A DNA stretch of 64,000 bases from an uncultured Poribacteria bacterium (GCA_951812525.1 OX638316.1:1770630-1834629), one strand, 5' to 3'. Counted from the first letter of the stretch, positions 1 through 8,078 are shown. Numbers and translations are program-made. The notes: generated by a model from the sequence alone, not told the origin.

Positions 1-2
1 GA

Positions 3-134
3 TTTGTGTTTGCCGGGGAAATTGGGTATTGGCATAGTTACCTTGAAAACGGAGCGTTGGGTCTAAATCTTAATCTTGCTGAACGCGCGAAAGCCCTTCC
101 GAACCGCACGCCTCGCAACCAATCATTAAAATAA
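3..134 (+). CDS. C-terminal fragment of unknown protein (gene begins before window)
   Basis: An open frame enters from the left edge and ends at a TAA at 132-134, giving 43 residues. The end is rich in small polar residues (GEIGYWHSYLENGALG, then AERAKALPN). I do not recognise the family from this piece. It is the only + strand gene before the 6 kb region and is followed by about 450 bases without a gene. It could be a true C-terminus or a decayed end; the balanced codon use and clean stop favour a real gene end. Confidence 0.5.
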   Translation, partial: FVFAGEIGYWHSYLENGALGLNLNLAERAKALPNRTPRNQSLK

Positions 135-240
135 TAGCAGTTTTAGTAGGGAAAGTCAAATCGTAAGGTTAGCCATTCAGTCCTTGTGGAACCGTAGTAG
201 ATTTTACAATTAACCTGAGTTTGGTAAAAACGACCTGTAC

Positions 241-303
241 CGCAAACTGTTAGTTTGCGATACTTTTGGGTTCACTTTGCACGACACAAACTAACAGTTT
301 GTG
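241..303. repeat. Pair of inverted hairpin repeats
   Basis: Unit 1 (241-259) is CGCAAACT-GTT-AGTTTGCG and unit 2 (285-303) is CACAAACT-AAC-AGTTTGTG. Each is a perfect 8-bp-arm hairpin with a 3-base loop, and the cores are reverse complements of each other, so the pair can also fold as one large stem. Such paired palindromes suit a REP-like dispersed repeat or a transcript end between the converging genes. There is no clear T tract. Confidence 0.7.
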
Positions 304-397
304 CTGTACTACTTTCTTTTCAGCATTGCGATACGTTAATCCTAAGGATGATGCTTTTCCAGATTCAGGTAGACGGTTACCATACCTACAAAGTTCA

Positions 398-443
398 GAG
401 AAAGGGTGCATAATTTTGAAAAAATGGGTTTGAAAGGAAAATA
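398..443. repeat. Direct repeat, copy 1 (copy 2 at 1925-1970)
   Basis: The stretch GAGAAAGGGTGCATAATT followed by an A-rich segment and TTTGAA closely matches 1925-1970 in the same orientation. The two copies flank the sigma gene. Read on the - strand the core is AATTATGCACC, recalling the TTATGCA start of the boxes at 31577, 31791, 41172 and 43371. Confidence 0.6.
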
Positions 444-581
444 TCTGTCGGAGGGTTTCCTAAGATGGGGCAATTGCAGTTGGCGAGGTTAGGAAGAACC
501 GCGGATGGATTCTTCCACAGATCCTCGCTAAGAAAAATAAAGGTTGATTTTTCCTGAGATTCGGTAGTTCACTGATCGTTC

Positions 582-1796
582 TTAACGGTCAAATTGAGTG
601 TGTCCGAGATGCACGATTGTCATACTCACGAAGTTCAGGAAAAAGGAAAAGGCATCGTTTTTCTGTTCAATGAGGTTATCTTCCGTGCGCGCGACTAACG
701 TTTCATCCATCAACAACGCCACGGCTTTCTCTATTTCACTTTCTGAGATACTGCACCGCTTTGCTAAATCCTCAACCGATTTCTTACCGTCCACCAACTG
801 TCTTAAAACAGCGACTACGGTAGGATTTGTGAAAAGACTCGCAAGTTTCACAATGTCAGCATCCGGTGCTTTAGATAGAAAATTATCGACGCTGGTCGTC
901 CAGTATGCAACACGCGCTGTCGTTTTTCCGGGTGCGGTACGATAGCCACCGACATAACCCCACGAGATCTGGCTTTCAGCATTCGTCGGCGGATGACATA
1001 GCGTTCTAAGTGCTTCACTTCTTTCTGGATCATGAAACTTCATGTTATCAGGGTGAAAAGCGTCCGATTCAGCTGCGATACCGCGGATTTCTTTTTGCAA
1101 GTCAGCGATCTGACCTTGTAGTTCCTTCAACCTTGCTTCGACCTTGGCTTCATCTCTCGTTTCCTCTGTCATGATGGTTTCTCCTTTCGCCTGCTTTTGA
1201 GGATGATGTTTCCGTTCACCTGTAATGTCTAATACCTCTTGGATCATGAATTCATATTTCTTTAGTTGTTGCTTCGCGCGGTGGAGGCGACTCTTAATCG
1301 TATTTTCTGAGACACCTAAAAACTCACCTATTTCTGGAGATGTCATCTCTTCAAAGTAGTGGAGTGTAATAACCTCGCGGTCGTTCTCCTTCAACTTCTC
1401 AAGCAATTTTACGACGAGTTCGCGTTGTGCTTCAGCAGTTGTTTTCGTGTGTTCTGCGGCAACATATCGGGAATACGCCTCTGTCTCTATTTCCGAGATG
1501 TCGGTTTCTTCGAGTGGTTCAGTCTGTACGCTGTTTTTTCGGAGCCGTGCGATACAGCGTCGATTCGCAATCTGATGAAGCCACCGTGTAAATTGTGTGG
1601 GGTCTTCCAAGGTCTCCAGTTTCTGATAGACTTGAAGGAAGGTCTCCTGCACAATATCTTCAGCGATCTGGAAGTCTCCGATTTTTCGCCATGCGAGCGT
1701 GTGGATCTGTTTTTGGTATTTTCTTACCAAACTCGCAAAGGCGTTCTGATCGCCGTCAAGGATACGCTGAATTAACTCAACATCAGTACTTTTCAT
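582..1796 (-). CDS. ECF-type RNA polymerase sigma factor with fused helix-turn-helix tail
   Basis: 404 residues from the ATG at 1796, chosen because CTGGAGA lies just upstream; a longer frame starts at 1826 without a ribosome site. Residues 1-185 form sigma regions 2 and 4: LVRKYQKQIHTLAWRKIGDF, then GVSENTIKSRLHRAK as the region 4 recognition helix. Residues about 209-245 are a charged coiled coil and about 310-375 look like an ArsR-type winged helix (VEDLAKRCSISESEIEKAV). A strong internal site (AAAGGAG before an in-frame ATG at 1172) suggests the C-terminal 196 residues were, or still are, a separate cistron. It directs core polymerase to its own regulon; the tail may act as an anti-sigma or co-regulator (inference). 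The N-terminal half closely resembles the two sigma fusions at 28024 and 38229. Confidence 0.85.
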   Translation of the reverse strand: MKSTDVELIQRILDGDQNAFASLVRKYQKQIHTLAWRKIGDFQIAEDIVQETFLQVYQKLETLEDPTQFTRWLHQIANRRCIARLRKNSVQTEPLEETDISEIETEAYSRYVAAEHTKTTAEAQRELVVKLLEKLKENDREVITLHYFEEMTSPEIGEFLGVSENTIKSRLHRAKQQLKKYEFMIQEVLDITGERKHHPQKQAKGETIMTEETRDEAKVEARLKELQGQIADLQKEIRGIAAESDAFHPDNMKFHDPERSEALRTLCHPPTNAESQISWGYVGGYRTAPGKTTARVAYWTTSVDNFLSKAPDADIVKLASLFTNPTVVAVLRQLVDGKKSVEDLAKRCSISESEIEKAVALLMDETLVARTEDNLIEQKNDAFSFFLNFVSMTIVHLGHTQFDR

Positions 1797-1924
1797 CAGA
1801 CATCTCCAGGGAATTATTTTCACCAAACGGATTTATACGATATGCACATTTCGGTCGGTAGATACGCTTAAAAAACGCGACGAAATACCCTATCCATTCA
1901 ATATATAATGACGCGAGTTAGGCG

Positions 1925-1970
1925 GAGAAAGGTGCATAATTCTGGAAAGAAGTGAATTTGAATGAGAGGA
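1925..1970. repeat. Direct repeat, copy 2, upstream of sigma gene
   Basis: Matches 398-443 (GAGAAAGG-TGCATAATT, then TTTGAA). It lies about 130 bases upstream of the sigma start, so it may be part of the promoter region of that gene, with the downstream copy left by a duplication. Confidence 0.55.
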
Positions 1971-2060
1971 TTTTAATGGAGAGTGATGTGATTACAAACC
2001 GTGTCTACAAATCGTGATTATTTGCTTTGTTCATCAGTTATGATGTCTTGGAGGTATATG

Positions 2061-2372
2061 TCATAGGTTCGTGACATACTCAATCTCTTTTTCTATGTAG
2101 GGCTTCAGGCGCGGTTTGATCGACTTAGCAGTAACAAGATCAATCTTCTTCTCAAACAGATCCTCAAGGAAAAGAGCCAACCCCATGTAGTCATGAAAGG
2201 TCGATCTTTCCAATTCAACGAGTAGGTCGATGTCGCTTGAGGCATGTGCTGTTCCATTCACGTAAGAACCGAACAGTCCAATTTGCTTGACACCATATTT
2301 TCTCAGTATTTTCCGATTGTCTGCAAGTGTCTGTTTGATGAAGTGTTTGCTAAGAACTGTTTGATTATTCAA
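2061..2372 (-). CDS. MNT-type minimal nucleotidyltransferase
   Basis: 103 residues. The motif GSYVNGTAHASSDIDLLVE (residues about 36-54) is the G-S-x10-D-x-D signature of DNA polymerase beta-like minimal nucleotidyltransferases (MntA/COG1669). A third acidic residue probably lies in KKIDLVTA. Known MntA proteins pair with a HEPN RNase and silence it by AMPylation. No HEPN partner is visible on either side, so this is a lone copy or the partner was lost. The start is a TTG at 2372 with GGGGA seven bases upstream; an upstream ATG is absent. Function as an antitoxin is inference; the fold assignment is firm. Confidence 0.8.
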   Translation of the reverse strand: MNNQTVLSKHFIKQTLADNRKILRKYGVKQIGLFGSYVNGTAHASSDIDLLVELERSTFHDYMGLALFLEDLFEKKIDLVTAKSIKPRLKPYIEKEIEYVTNL

Positions 2373-2503
2373 TTTAAATTCCCCACTAAAACCTTTGAGG
2401 ACATGCCTAAAAGAGCCATAGTTGCATCAACATACAATATTATAACACAAAAATAGGAATTGCGAACAGTGTCGCGATTCGGAGATCAGTATGGTGGGTA
2501 GGT

Positions 2504-3997
2504 TTATTTGACAATTCTTCCATCGATGTACTGTTCTGCGACAGTATGTCCGCAGAGGCTTAACACCGTTGGGAAGACATCAACAGAGCGGATGCACTGT
2601 TCTGCAATTGGGTAATTCGTCGCAAGCGGAATGTGCAGGTGTTCCGCAATTAAGGCACCGTGTGTCGCCCGATGTTCAGGTATTTCATAACGGGCGCGTA
2701 GGTCGTAACCGTTCTCGGCACTTAGGACGAGGTCGCCTGTCCGTTCGCTATTGAAAATCTGCCACAATTGAACGATTCCATCTGGATAGGGACTGTTATA
2801 GGTTTCACGTAGTGCCTCTCGTGAGGACAGATTTTTGTAGTAAACGCCGTATCCGAGTGGATCTGTTCCAGTGAACTCGTAAGAGAAACGTAGCGGGTCT
2901 GAGGTTTTAAAGGTTGTCAACATACTATGTGGGTCTTCGCTATCTGCGTCTTGTAAGTAGCAAGAGATTCTCCCCTGTCCAGTTCGATTTTGGACAATGA
3001 TATCACCTGTCTCACTTTGTCCGGCAACGAATCCTAATCCTTCGAGTTCAGTCAAGGTAGTGATGACCCCTATTTGGAGAAGGTGCTCGAAAGACGTGCG
3101 CGCGCCCCAACCGTTTCCATGTAAAGTATTTTTGAAGTATAGGTGTGTCATCCCATTTCCGGATACCATACTGGCGGATACGGCACCTTGCCGCCAAACC
3201 TTTGGATAGTGCAAACATCGCCAACCGTTGTCGTCTAAGTGCTGTGGAATATCAATATGCGTATGTGTGTCGGTCATTCCGTGGTCGCTGGTAATCAGAA
3301 TGAGTGTCTCTTGAAGGGTATTTGCTTTTTGTAAAATATGGACGAGGTGTCCTATGGCGGTGTCGATCTCTCGGTAAGTTCGCATAACCTGTGGTGATTG
3401 GATGTGCAAGTGGTGAGAAAAGGTATCGACTGCGGGGAAAAGACACATGATGAACTTGTCCCCTGCTTCAGCGGCTTTGTGCAATTGTTGGGTGGCAATC
3501 TGGTTGACGAATCGCCAACGATGAGAGAAATGGGCATAGGTATAGACGAACGGCTTAATCCAGCCAGTCCGATTTTTGGCGGGCGGACATCCGCGGGTGA
3601 GTAGGTTATAGATATTACTTACGGATGAGAAGAAGTTGAAGAGTGTTGGATATCCTATGGGTAGGTCGGCTTCGAAGCGCAACCCGTCAATTCCCATGTA
3701 ACTGCAGACGCCGGGACGTTTGAAGTGGTGTGGCGGATGAAAATTCGATTTGGACAACCACCGAATACCTGGGATATTTGCTGTGCCGGGATACAACCCC
3801 ATGAAAAATGGAATAAAGGCGGGACCTGTTGTTGACGGAAAGACGGAGACCGCTTTATTCAGGCTGCCGCGATCTACGACGTATTTCTTGATATTCGGTA
3901 GGTCACCGTTTTCAAGCAGTCCTTTAAAGATTTTGTAAGGTGCCCCATCAATTATAATAAACACAAAACGTTTGAAGTGCGGTTCGATTGTTTCCAT
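2504..3997 (-). CDS. Type I phosphodiesterase / nucleotide pyrophosphatase-like hydrolase
   Basis: 497 residues of the alkaline phosphatase superfamily (PF01663 type). Visible are the first metal Asp in FIIIDGAPYKIF (near residue 18), the nucleophile region VFPSTTGPAFIP, metal ligands VDTFSHH and LITSDHGMTDTHTHID, and a late His in HRATHGAL. The family hydrolyses phosphodiester or phosphomonoester bonds with two zinc ions; the substrate cannot be read here. There is no clear signal peptide, so it is probably cytoplasmic. The ATG at 3997 is preferred over the GTG at 4000 because AAGGAG lies five bases before it. It stands alone, with about 90 bases to the gene upstream. Confidence 0.8.
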   Translation of the reverse strand: METIEPHFKRFVFIIIDGAPYKIFKGLLENGDLPNIKKYVVDRGSLNKAVSVFPSTTGPAFIPFFMGLYPGTANIPGIRWLSKSNFHPPHHFKRPGVCSYMGIDGLRFEADLPIGYPTLFNFFSSVSNIYNLLTRGCPPAKNRTGWIKPFVYTYAHFSHRWRFVNQIATQQLHKAAEAGDKFIMCLFPAVDTFSHHLHIQSPQVMRTYREIDTAIGHLVHILQKANTLQETLILITSDHGMTDTHTHIDIPQHLDDNGWRCLHYPKVWRQGAVSASMVSGNGMTHLYFKNTLHGNGWGARTSFEHLLQIGVITTLTELEGLGFVAGQSETGDIIVQNRTGQGRISCYLQDADSEDPHSMLTTFKTSDPLRFSYEFTGTDPLGYGVYYKNLSSREALRETYNSPYPDGIVQLWQIFNSERTGDLVLSAENGYDLRARYEIPEHRATHGALIAEHLHIPLATNYPIAEQCIRSVDVFPTVLSLCGHTVAEQYIDGRIVK

Positions 3998-4089
3998 CAC
4001 TGCTCCTTAAGTGTAATTAAACATCTATAGGTGGATGCGATTTATAACCGCGCTGAAACATCAATCGTCAAACTGGTGCAGAATATATA

Positions 4090-4344
4090 CTACGAATCCT
4101 TTGCTTGTGTATAGGTTTCCCATAATGCCTCTGGATTTTCAACAGAGAGACCGACGTTGCCGCATTCGCCACAAACGGTTGCTCTTAACGCTTCCCTGTG
4201 AGTTTTCTTAAAAATCTTGGCATCGGGGTTACCCTCTACCTCGACTTCTAAGTCGTGTCCGACTCCGGCGTCGTAGCGATCCCGAATCCGTAGGTTGGGC
4301 ATGACCTTTTCGGACCCACATCTACCGCATTTCATTGCAGCCAT
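4090..4344 (-). CDS. Small zinc-ribbon protein
   Basis: 84 residues with two CxxC knuckles, KCGRCGSEK at residues 5-13 and VCGECGNVG near residue 60, separated by a beta-rich stretch with RIRDRYD and LEVEVEGNPDAKIFKKTHRE. This is the layout of a single zinc ribbon. I do not recognise a named family; related short proteins with an N-terminal CxxC ribbon occur in many bacteria. GGAG lies about ten bases before the ATG; a second ATG three codons in is also possible. Role unknown. Confidence 0.7.
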   Translation of the reverse strand: MAAMKCGRCGSEKVMPNLRIRDRYDAGVGHDLEVEVEGNPDAKIFKKTHREALRATVCGECGNVGLSVENPEALWETYTQAKDS

Positions 4345-4537
4345 GTTAAAAAGTCTCCTCGTAATTTTCCTATACCTATACGAACTATTATAACCTAAAT
4401 TATGAGCGATGTCAATTTTCTATCAGGAAGTCACGAAATCGCTGAGTGTATGTAAATATTTTACCAGATTTCCGCTGTGCTGGGTCTACTATGATGTCCT
4501 CCTGTGCTAAGCAGTGGGAAGGCATCGTGTAGGTTTA

Positions 4538-5860
4538 CTACTTCAGAATAATCATTTTGCGCGTGGGGGAGATATTATCTGCCTGCATCTGGTAGAAGTA
4601 GATACCGCTGGCAACATGCTCTCCGTAAGCATTTCGACCGTCCCAATACGCTGCACGGCTTCTGCTCGTGTAGTAACCTTCAGATTGATGTCCGAGTTCT
4701 AAACGCCGGATTATAACACCGTGTGTATCATAAATGACGATCTGTACATCACTGGGGTTCGCCAAGTGATATGGTATCCATGTTTCTGGATTGAACGGGT
4801 TCGGATAGTTGGCAAGCAGCTGCGTCTTATTAGGACGAATTTTTGCCAACAATCGTTCGAGATACCCAATCACCTGCGTATATCTTTCCGTCCCCTTACC
4901 CATACCCCGCAAAATCTGAATTTGCGTTTGTAGCTGCTCTATGTTCAAGTTCGCAAGCCGTGTGGTATTAAGTAAACTCGCGGACGAAGGAGCATCGGAC
5001 GGGTCATCCAAGTGTTCAATCACAATCGCCATGTCAGTGTTGTCAACCACACCGTCGAAATTGACATCTGCCCGTGGGTTAGTAGTATCAGGATTTTGCC
5101 CCAAGGCAGCTGATACAATCAGCAAATCCGCTTGATCCACAGCACCGTCCTCGTTAATATCCCAAGGTGGATATTGTGCGATTTCAATATCCGCTGAGTT
5201 AAGGTGTGGCAATTTTGAAAGCGGATACGTATCCAGAATAGGATTCCCCATAAGGAGTATAATATGCAGATTTTCCAAGTCGGCGAGTGCTTCGACATCA
5301 CTAATTTGGTTGTATGAAAGTCTCAAAAATACAAGATTCAAGAGTACTCGGAGCGGTGCTGCATCACTGATATTATTACGATCTAGATTCAACTCTGTGA
5401 GAGTTGTCAACGCAGAGAGCGACGTTACATCACTTATTTCGTTCTGAGGGAGGCCTAACTGCGTGAGATTTGTCAACCCTTCAAGCAGCGTAAGATTACT
5501 AATTTCGTTCTGACCGAGAGACAGGTGTGTGAGATTTGTCAATCCAGCGAGCGGTTCGACATCCCTAATCTGATTGTTATCAAGCGTGAGGCTCGTCAAA
5601 CCTGTGGCGTGATTCAGTCCTGTTAGGTCGGTAATCTGCCGGTTTGGTGCTTCTAACATTGTTATACTTTGTAGTGCCGTAACTGTGATAGATTCACTGT
5701 CATTTATTTCAAGTGTCTGTCGAATTGCAGCTGCCAAGTTAGCATCTGGGACATGAACTATTTCTGGTATGTTGGATAGAGGAATATATTGCGCTTGGGC
5801 AATGCCCGTCAAACTGCTGACTGCGAGTATAATTAAAGAAAACACACAAACCCTTTTCAT
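4538..5860 (-). CDS. Secreted leucine-rich repeat protein with dockerin-like pair and FlgD-like C-terminal domain
   Basis: 440 residues. Residues 1-23 are a signal peptide ending AQA. Residues about 62-225 are SDS22/internalin-type LRRs (LTNLTHLSLGQNEISNL). Residues 233-285 hold two calcium-loop motifs (DINEDGAVDQADL, DVNFDGVVDNTDM) of the dockerin type. Residues 346-440 are the FlgD/T9SS type A-like domain (NYPNPFNPETWIPY, YYTSRSRAAYWDGRN, ASGIYFY, RKMIILK). In the FCB group such domains sort proteins to the outer surface; here that is inference. AAAGGAG lies ten bases before the ATG. A surface adhesion or recognition role is likely. Confidence 0.85.
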   Translation of the reverse strand: MKRVCVFSLIILAVSSLTGIAQAQYIPLSNIPEIVHVPDANLAAAIRQTLEINDSESITVTALQSITMLEAPNRQITDLTGLNHATGLTSLTLDNNQIRDVEPLAGLTNLTHLSLGQNEISNLTLLEGLTNLTQLGLPQNEISDVTSLSALTTLTELNLDRNNISDAAPLRVLLNLVFLRLSYNQISDVEALADLENLHIILLMGNPILDTYPLSKLPHLNSADIEIAQYPPWDINEDGAVDQADLLIVSAALGQNPDTTNPRADVNFDGVVDNTDMAIVIEHLDDPSDAPSSASLLNTTRLANLNIEQLQTQIQILRGMGKGTERYTQVIGYLERLLAKIRPNKTQLLANYPNPFNPETWIPYHLANPSDVQIVIYDTHGVIIRRLELGHQSEGYYTSRSRAAYWDGRNAYGEHVASGIYFYQMQADNISPTRKMIILK

Positions 5861-6210
5861 GGTTCTAATACTCCTTTATTAAACCCGGTTTTCAAGGTGA
5901 ATGCGATAATAATATTTGTGGAACCGGGGTTTCCGCAATGATAAGACTAGGGACTGTTGGGAGTTGCAAGTTTCTACGAAGTGTTCTATCTTTCGAGGAT
6001 ACTTACAAAACACAGTAATTGGGTTTACTAAGGAAATTTAAGATGTATATTTATATCCACATTTTCTGATGTGCTATACTTGAACGATTAGAAATATTAA
6101 ATGTTTACTTCAGTGGAATGCCATTCTTGATGTCTTGCCACTATGGTTGTGTTTATTGACCGAAATACAGTGAGAACAAAAGAGTGGTAATCCGCAACCG
6201 AACATTTAAT

Positions 6211-6240
6211 TTGACAACCTATGATATAATGTTGTATAAT
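6211..6240 (+). promoter_or_regulatory. Sigma-70 type promoter
   Basis: TTGACA at 6211-6216 and TATAAT at 6235-6240 are both full consensus with an 18-base spacer. A second TATAAT at 6225-6230 is too close to serve the same -35. The promoter points at the small truncated RHH frame at 6293 and perhaps at the genes beyond. Confidence 0.75.
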
Positions 6241-6254
6241 AATTACATGTAATT
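6241..6254. promoter_or_regulatory. Perfect 14-bp palindrome, likely operator
   Basis: AATTACATGTAATT starts directly after the -10 hexamer, where a bound dimer would block initiation. An identical palindrome lies at 6404-6417 inside a 21-base direct repeat that includes the TATAAT. Ribbon-helix-helix regulators usually repress their own promoter through such sites, and RHH genes lie just downstream (6293 truncated, 7710 intact). The RHH link is inference. Confidence 0.6.
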
Positions 6255-6292
6255 AAATTATATGTATTTAACAAAACAGAGGAGATTTTAAG

Positions 6293-6394
6293 ATGTCAGA
6301 ATTTGATGCGAAACAGGGCAAAAAAAAGCACCGAGAAAGACGAAGGAAGCACAGAGGCGGAAGGTGCGAGCGAAGAAGGGATAATGTCGTATAA
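6293..6394 (+). pseudogene. Truncated copy of the RHH regulator gene
   Basis: A 33-codon frame (MSEFDAKQGKKKHRERRR...RRDNVV) reproduces the N-terminus of the intact gene at 7710 (MSEHDAKQGKKRHRERRK...RDNVV), including the upstream segment with TATTTAAC and GGAG. It stops exactly where the RHH domain should begin. At that point the sequence changes to a second copy of the promoter-proximal repeat (6397-6417). The DNA-binding part is missing, so it cannot act as a repressor; a basic 33-residue peptide could still be made. Confidence 0.75.
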
Positions 6395-6403
6395 TGGTAT
6401 AAT

Positions 6404-6417
6404 AATTACATGTAATT
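6404..6417. repeat. Second copy of the 14-bp palindrome
   Basis: AATTACATGTAATT again, at the end of a 21-base direct repeat (6397-6417 matching 6234-6254). It may be a second operator, or the scar of the recombination that removed the rest of the truncated RHH gene. Confidence 0.7.
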
Positions 6418-6585
6418 GATTTCTACTAAAGTTTGGATAATTTAGGTGTTGTTATAAGGTTAGAACATAGAAATGTTTAAGGTAATTTCTATTCAATCCA
6501 ACCTATCACGCGGAGATTCTTAAAATATTGAACAAGTTTAGTAAGTATTTAGAAACTACGTGTTTAATCTGTGGAGGATTGATTT

Positions 6586-7112
6586 ATGCACGGATCGATG
6601 CGAGGTTTCGACAGTGGCAGGTCATCTCGGCGGAGAATGCGTTATTCTGAGGGAAAGCCACGCTTCCGGAAGTTAGACCATGAGCCACTGTCGACAACGG
6701 AAGATGTCCCTGAACTCCTGAAAGAGCAGGTGGAAGCACTACTTGAAACGGGCGAAGAGATCAAGATTTCTATTTCGACGGATCTGCGTTTTGATGGGGC
6801 GTATGGCAAGGATTGGCTGTTAATTACGAATAGGCGGCTCATCGCCTTCAATCAGAATGATGTTCTCGGTCACAATATGCGCGAGGTGCCTCTCTCATCT
6901 GTCGAAGGGCATTGGAACAACTCATCCAAGGAAGAACGGTATTCGCTATTGCGCATAGGTTGTCAACCCTTAAATACGCCGACCGACTTGTTGTGCTCAA
7001 AGATGGAGGGGTTGACGAAATCGGGACGCATGAGGAACTGATTGCTAAAGACGGAACCTATGCCGGTTTGTGTGAGAAGCAGACTGAATTGTCAAAAATT
7101 CGCGCATGGTAA
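6586..7112 (+). pseudogene. ABC transporter gene with large internal deletion
   Basis: The 5' part (6586 to about 6900) encodes a basic N-terminus and a PH-like/GRAM-like domain (ISISTDLRFDGAYGKDWLLI, TNRRLIAF) that precedes the membrane part in some exporter-type ABC proteins. The 3' part, in another frame (about 6909-7112), is the end of the nucleotide-binding domain: GRTVFAIAHRLSTL (H-loop), YADRLVVLKDGGVDEIGTHEEL. All transmembrane helices, Walker A, signature and Walker B are absent, and the frames do not match at the junction near 6900-6908. A deletion explains this. GGAGG lies eight bases before the ATG, so the first half may still be translated (151 residues, tail out of frame). The following DUF1854 gene is the usual partner. 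Confidence 0.8.
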
Positions 7113-7137
7113 TCTGAGTCTAAAGGAGGATATATTC

Positions 7138-7647
7138 ATGAAGGATGCGATTAAGGTTACTGATAAATTTACGTTCCTTGATGCAAAAAGTGTCAGGATT
7201 GAGCGGAACGCGTTTGAAGATTTGGTTGTTCAACTTCCAGACGGATCGATTCGGACGAAGGTCGAACCCGTCTGCGCTTTTCCTATAAGTGAAACCAGCC
7301 GATATATTTCTCTAATAGACGAAGAGTCTAACGAGATCGGCATTATTGAGGATATAAAGCATCTCCCACACGAGTCCCGCAGGATTCTCGTTGAGGAGCT
7401 ACAGAAACGCTACTTTATGCCGAAGATTACCAAAATTAACGCGCTTGAGGGCCAGTTTGGAATTACACAGTGGGTGGTTGAAACTTCGCAAGGAGATGTG
7501 CAGTTCGGTTTGCGCAGTCGGTACGATATTGTCACGCTTGAAAATGGACGCGTTCTGATTAAGGATGCAGATGGGAACCGCTATGAAATTGAGAACTACA
7601 ATAAGTTGGACCCGAAAAGCATCGCGCTACTTGAAACCCAAATGTAG
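7138..7647 (+). CDS. DUF1854 family protein
   Basis: 169 residues from the ATG at 7138, which has AAAGGAGG ten bases upstream. The sequence (FPISETSRYISLIDEESNEIG, then IEDIKHLPHESRRILVEELQKRYFMP) fits DUF1854 (PF08909), found beside an ABC transporter and, in some bacteria, near cyanophycin genes. No signal peptide or membrane segment. Its partner transporter just upstream (6586-7112) is destroyed, so this gene is probably without its usual function or about to decay. Biochemical role unknown. Confidence 0.75.
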   Translation: MKDAIKVTDKFTFLDAKSVRIERNAFEDLVVQLPDGSIRTKVEPVCAFPISETSRYISLIDEESNEIGIIEDIKHLPHESRRILVEELQKRYFMPKITKINALEGQFGITQWVVETSQGDVQFGLRSRYDIVTLENGRVLIKDADGNRYEIENYNKLDPKSIALLETQM

Positions 7648-7709
7648 GCACACCACTGGTAAGGAACAGATATGAAAAATGTATTTAACGAAACATAGGA
7701 GATTATAAG

Positions 7710-8078
7710 ATGTCAGAGCATGATGCCAAACAGGGTAAAAAAAGGCACCGTGAGAGACGAAAGAAGCACAGGCACGCAGATGGTGAACGAAAAAGGGATA
7801 ATGTCGTAATGGTCAGGGTTGATGAAGAAAATCTTACCCGGATTGACGAACTCGTGGAATCTGGACAATTTAGAAGTCGTTCTGAAGCGACAGCGTTCCT
7901 TATCGGTGAAGGTGTCAAGTCCAAACAGCAGATGTTTGAGAAGATGTCGGAAAAGGTTTCTCAGATCCAGGACTTGAGAGCTGAACTTGAGGCGATGATT
8001 GCTGAAGATACGAAACTGTCCGAATCGGTTGAACAGAACACAGGTGAAACATCTGATCAGGAAGGAGTAAATCAATGA
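7710..8078 (+). CDS. Ribbon-helix-helix DNA-binding regulator
   Basis: 122 residues. A very basic N-terminus (GKKRHRERRKKHR) is followed by an Arc/MetJ/CopG-type RHH domain at residues about 30-68: NVVMVRVDEENLTRIDELV, then RSRSEATAFLIGEGV. An acidic coiled-coil tail follows (QIQDLRAELEAMIAED). It would dimerise and bind a palindromic operator; the perfect palindromes at 6241 and 6404 are candidates. GGAG lies nine bases before the ATG. The stop overlaps the esterase start (ATGA), so the two are translationally coupled. A toxin partner is not evident, since the downstream gene is an exported esterase, so an ordinary regulator is more likely than an antitoxin. Confidence 0.8.
   Translation: MSEHDAKQGKKRHRERRKKHRHADGERKRDNVVMVRVDEENLTRIDELVESGQFRSRSEATAFLIGEGVKSKQQMFEKMSEKVSQIQDLRAELEAMIAEDTKLSESVEQNTGETSDQEGVNQ

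Larger units (their letters stand above)
135..581. other. Intergenic region with hairpin repeats, no gene
   Basis: No convincing coding frame. It holds two related palindromes (241-259 and 285-303), a copy of a repeat that also lies upstream of the next gene (398-443), and a degenerate GGCGAGGTT-type hairpin near 482-501. It separates the end of a + strand gene from the 3' end of the - strand sigma gene. Confidence 0.6.

Noticed and set aside
2061-2372. A full MNT-HEPN toxin-antitoxin pair
   Set aside because: Only the MNT half is present. The flanking 1797-2060 and 2373-2503 hold no HEPN-like frame.
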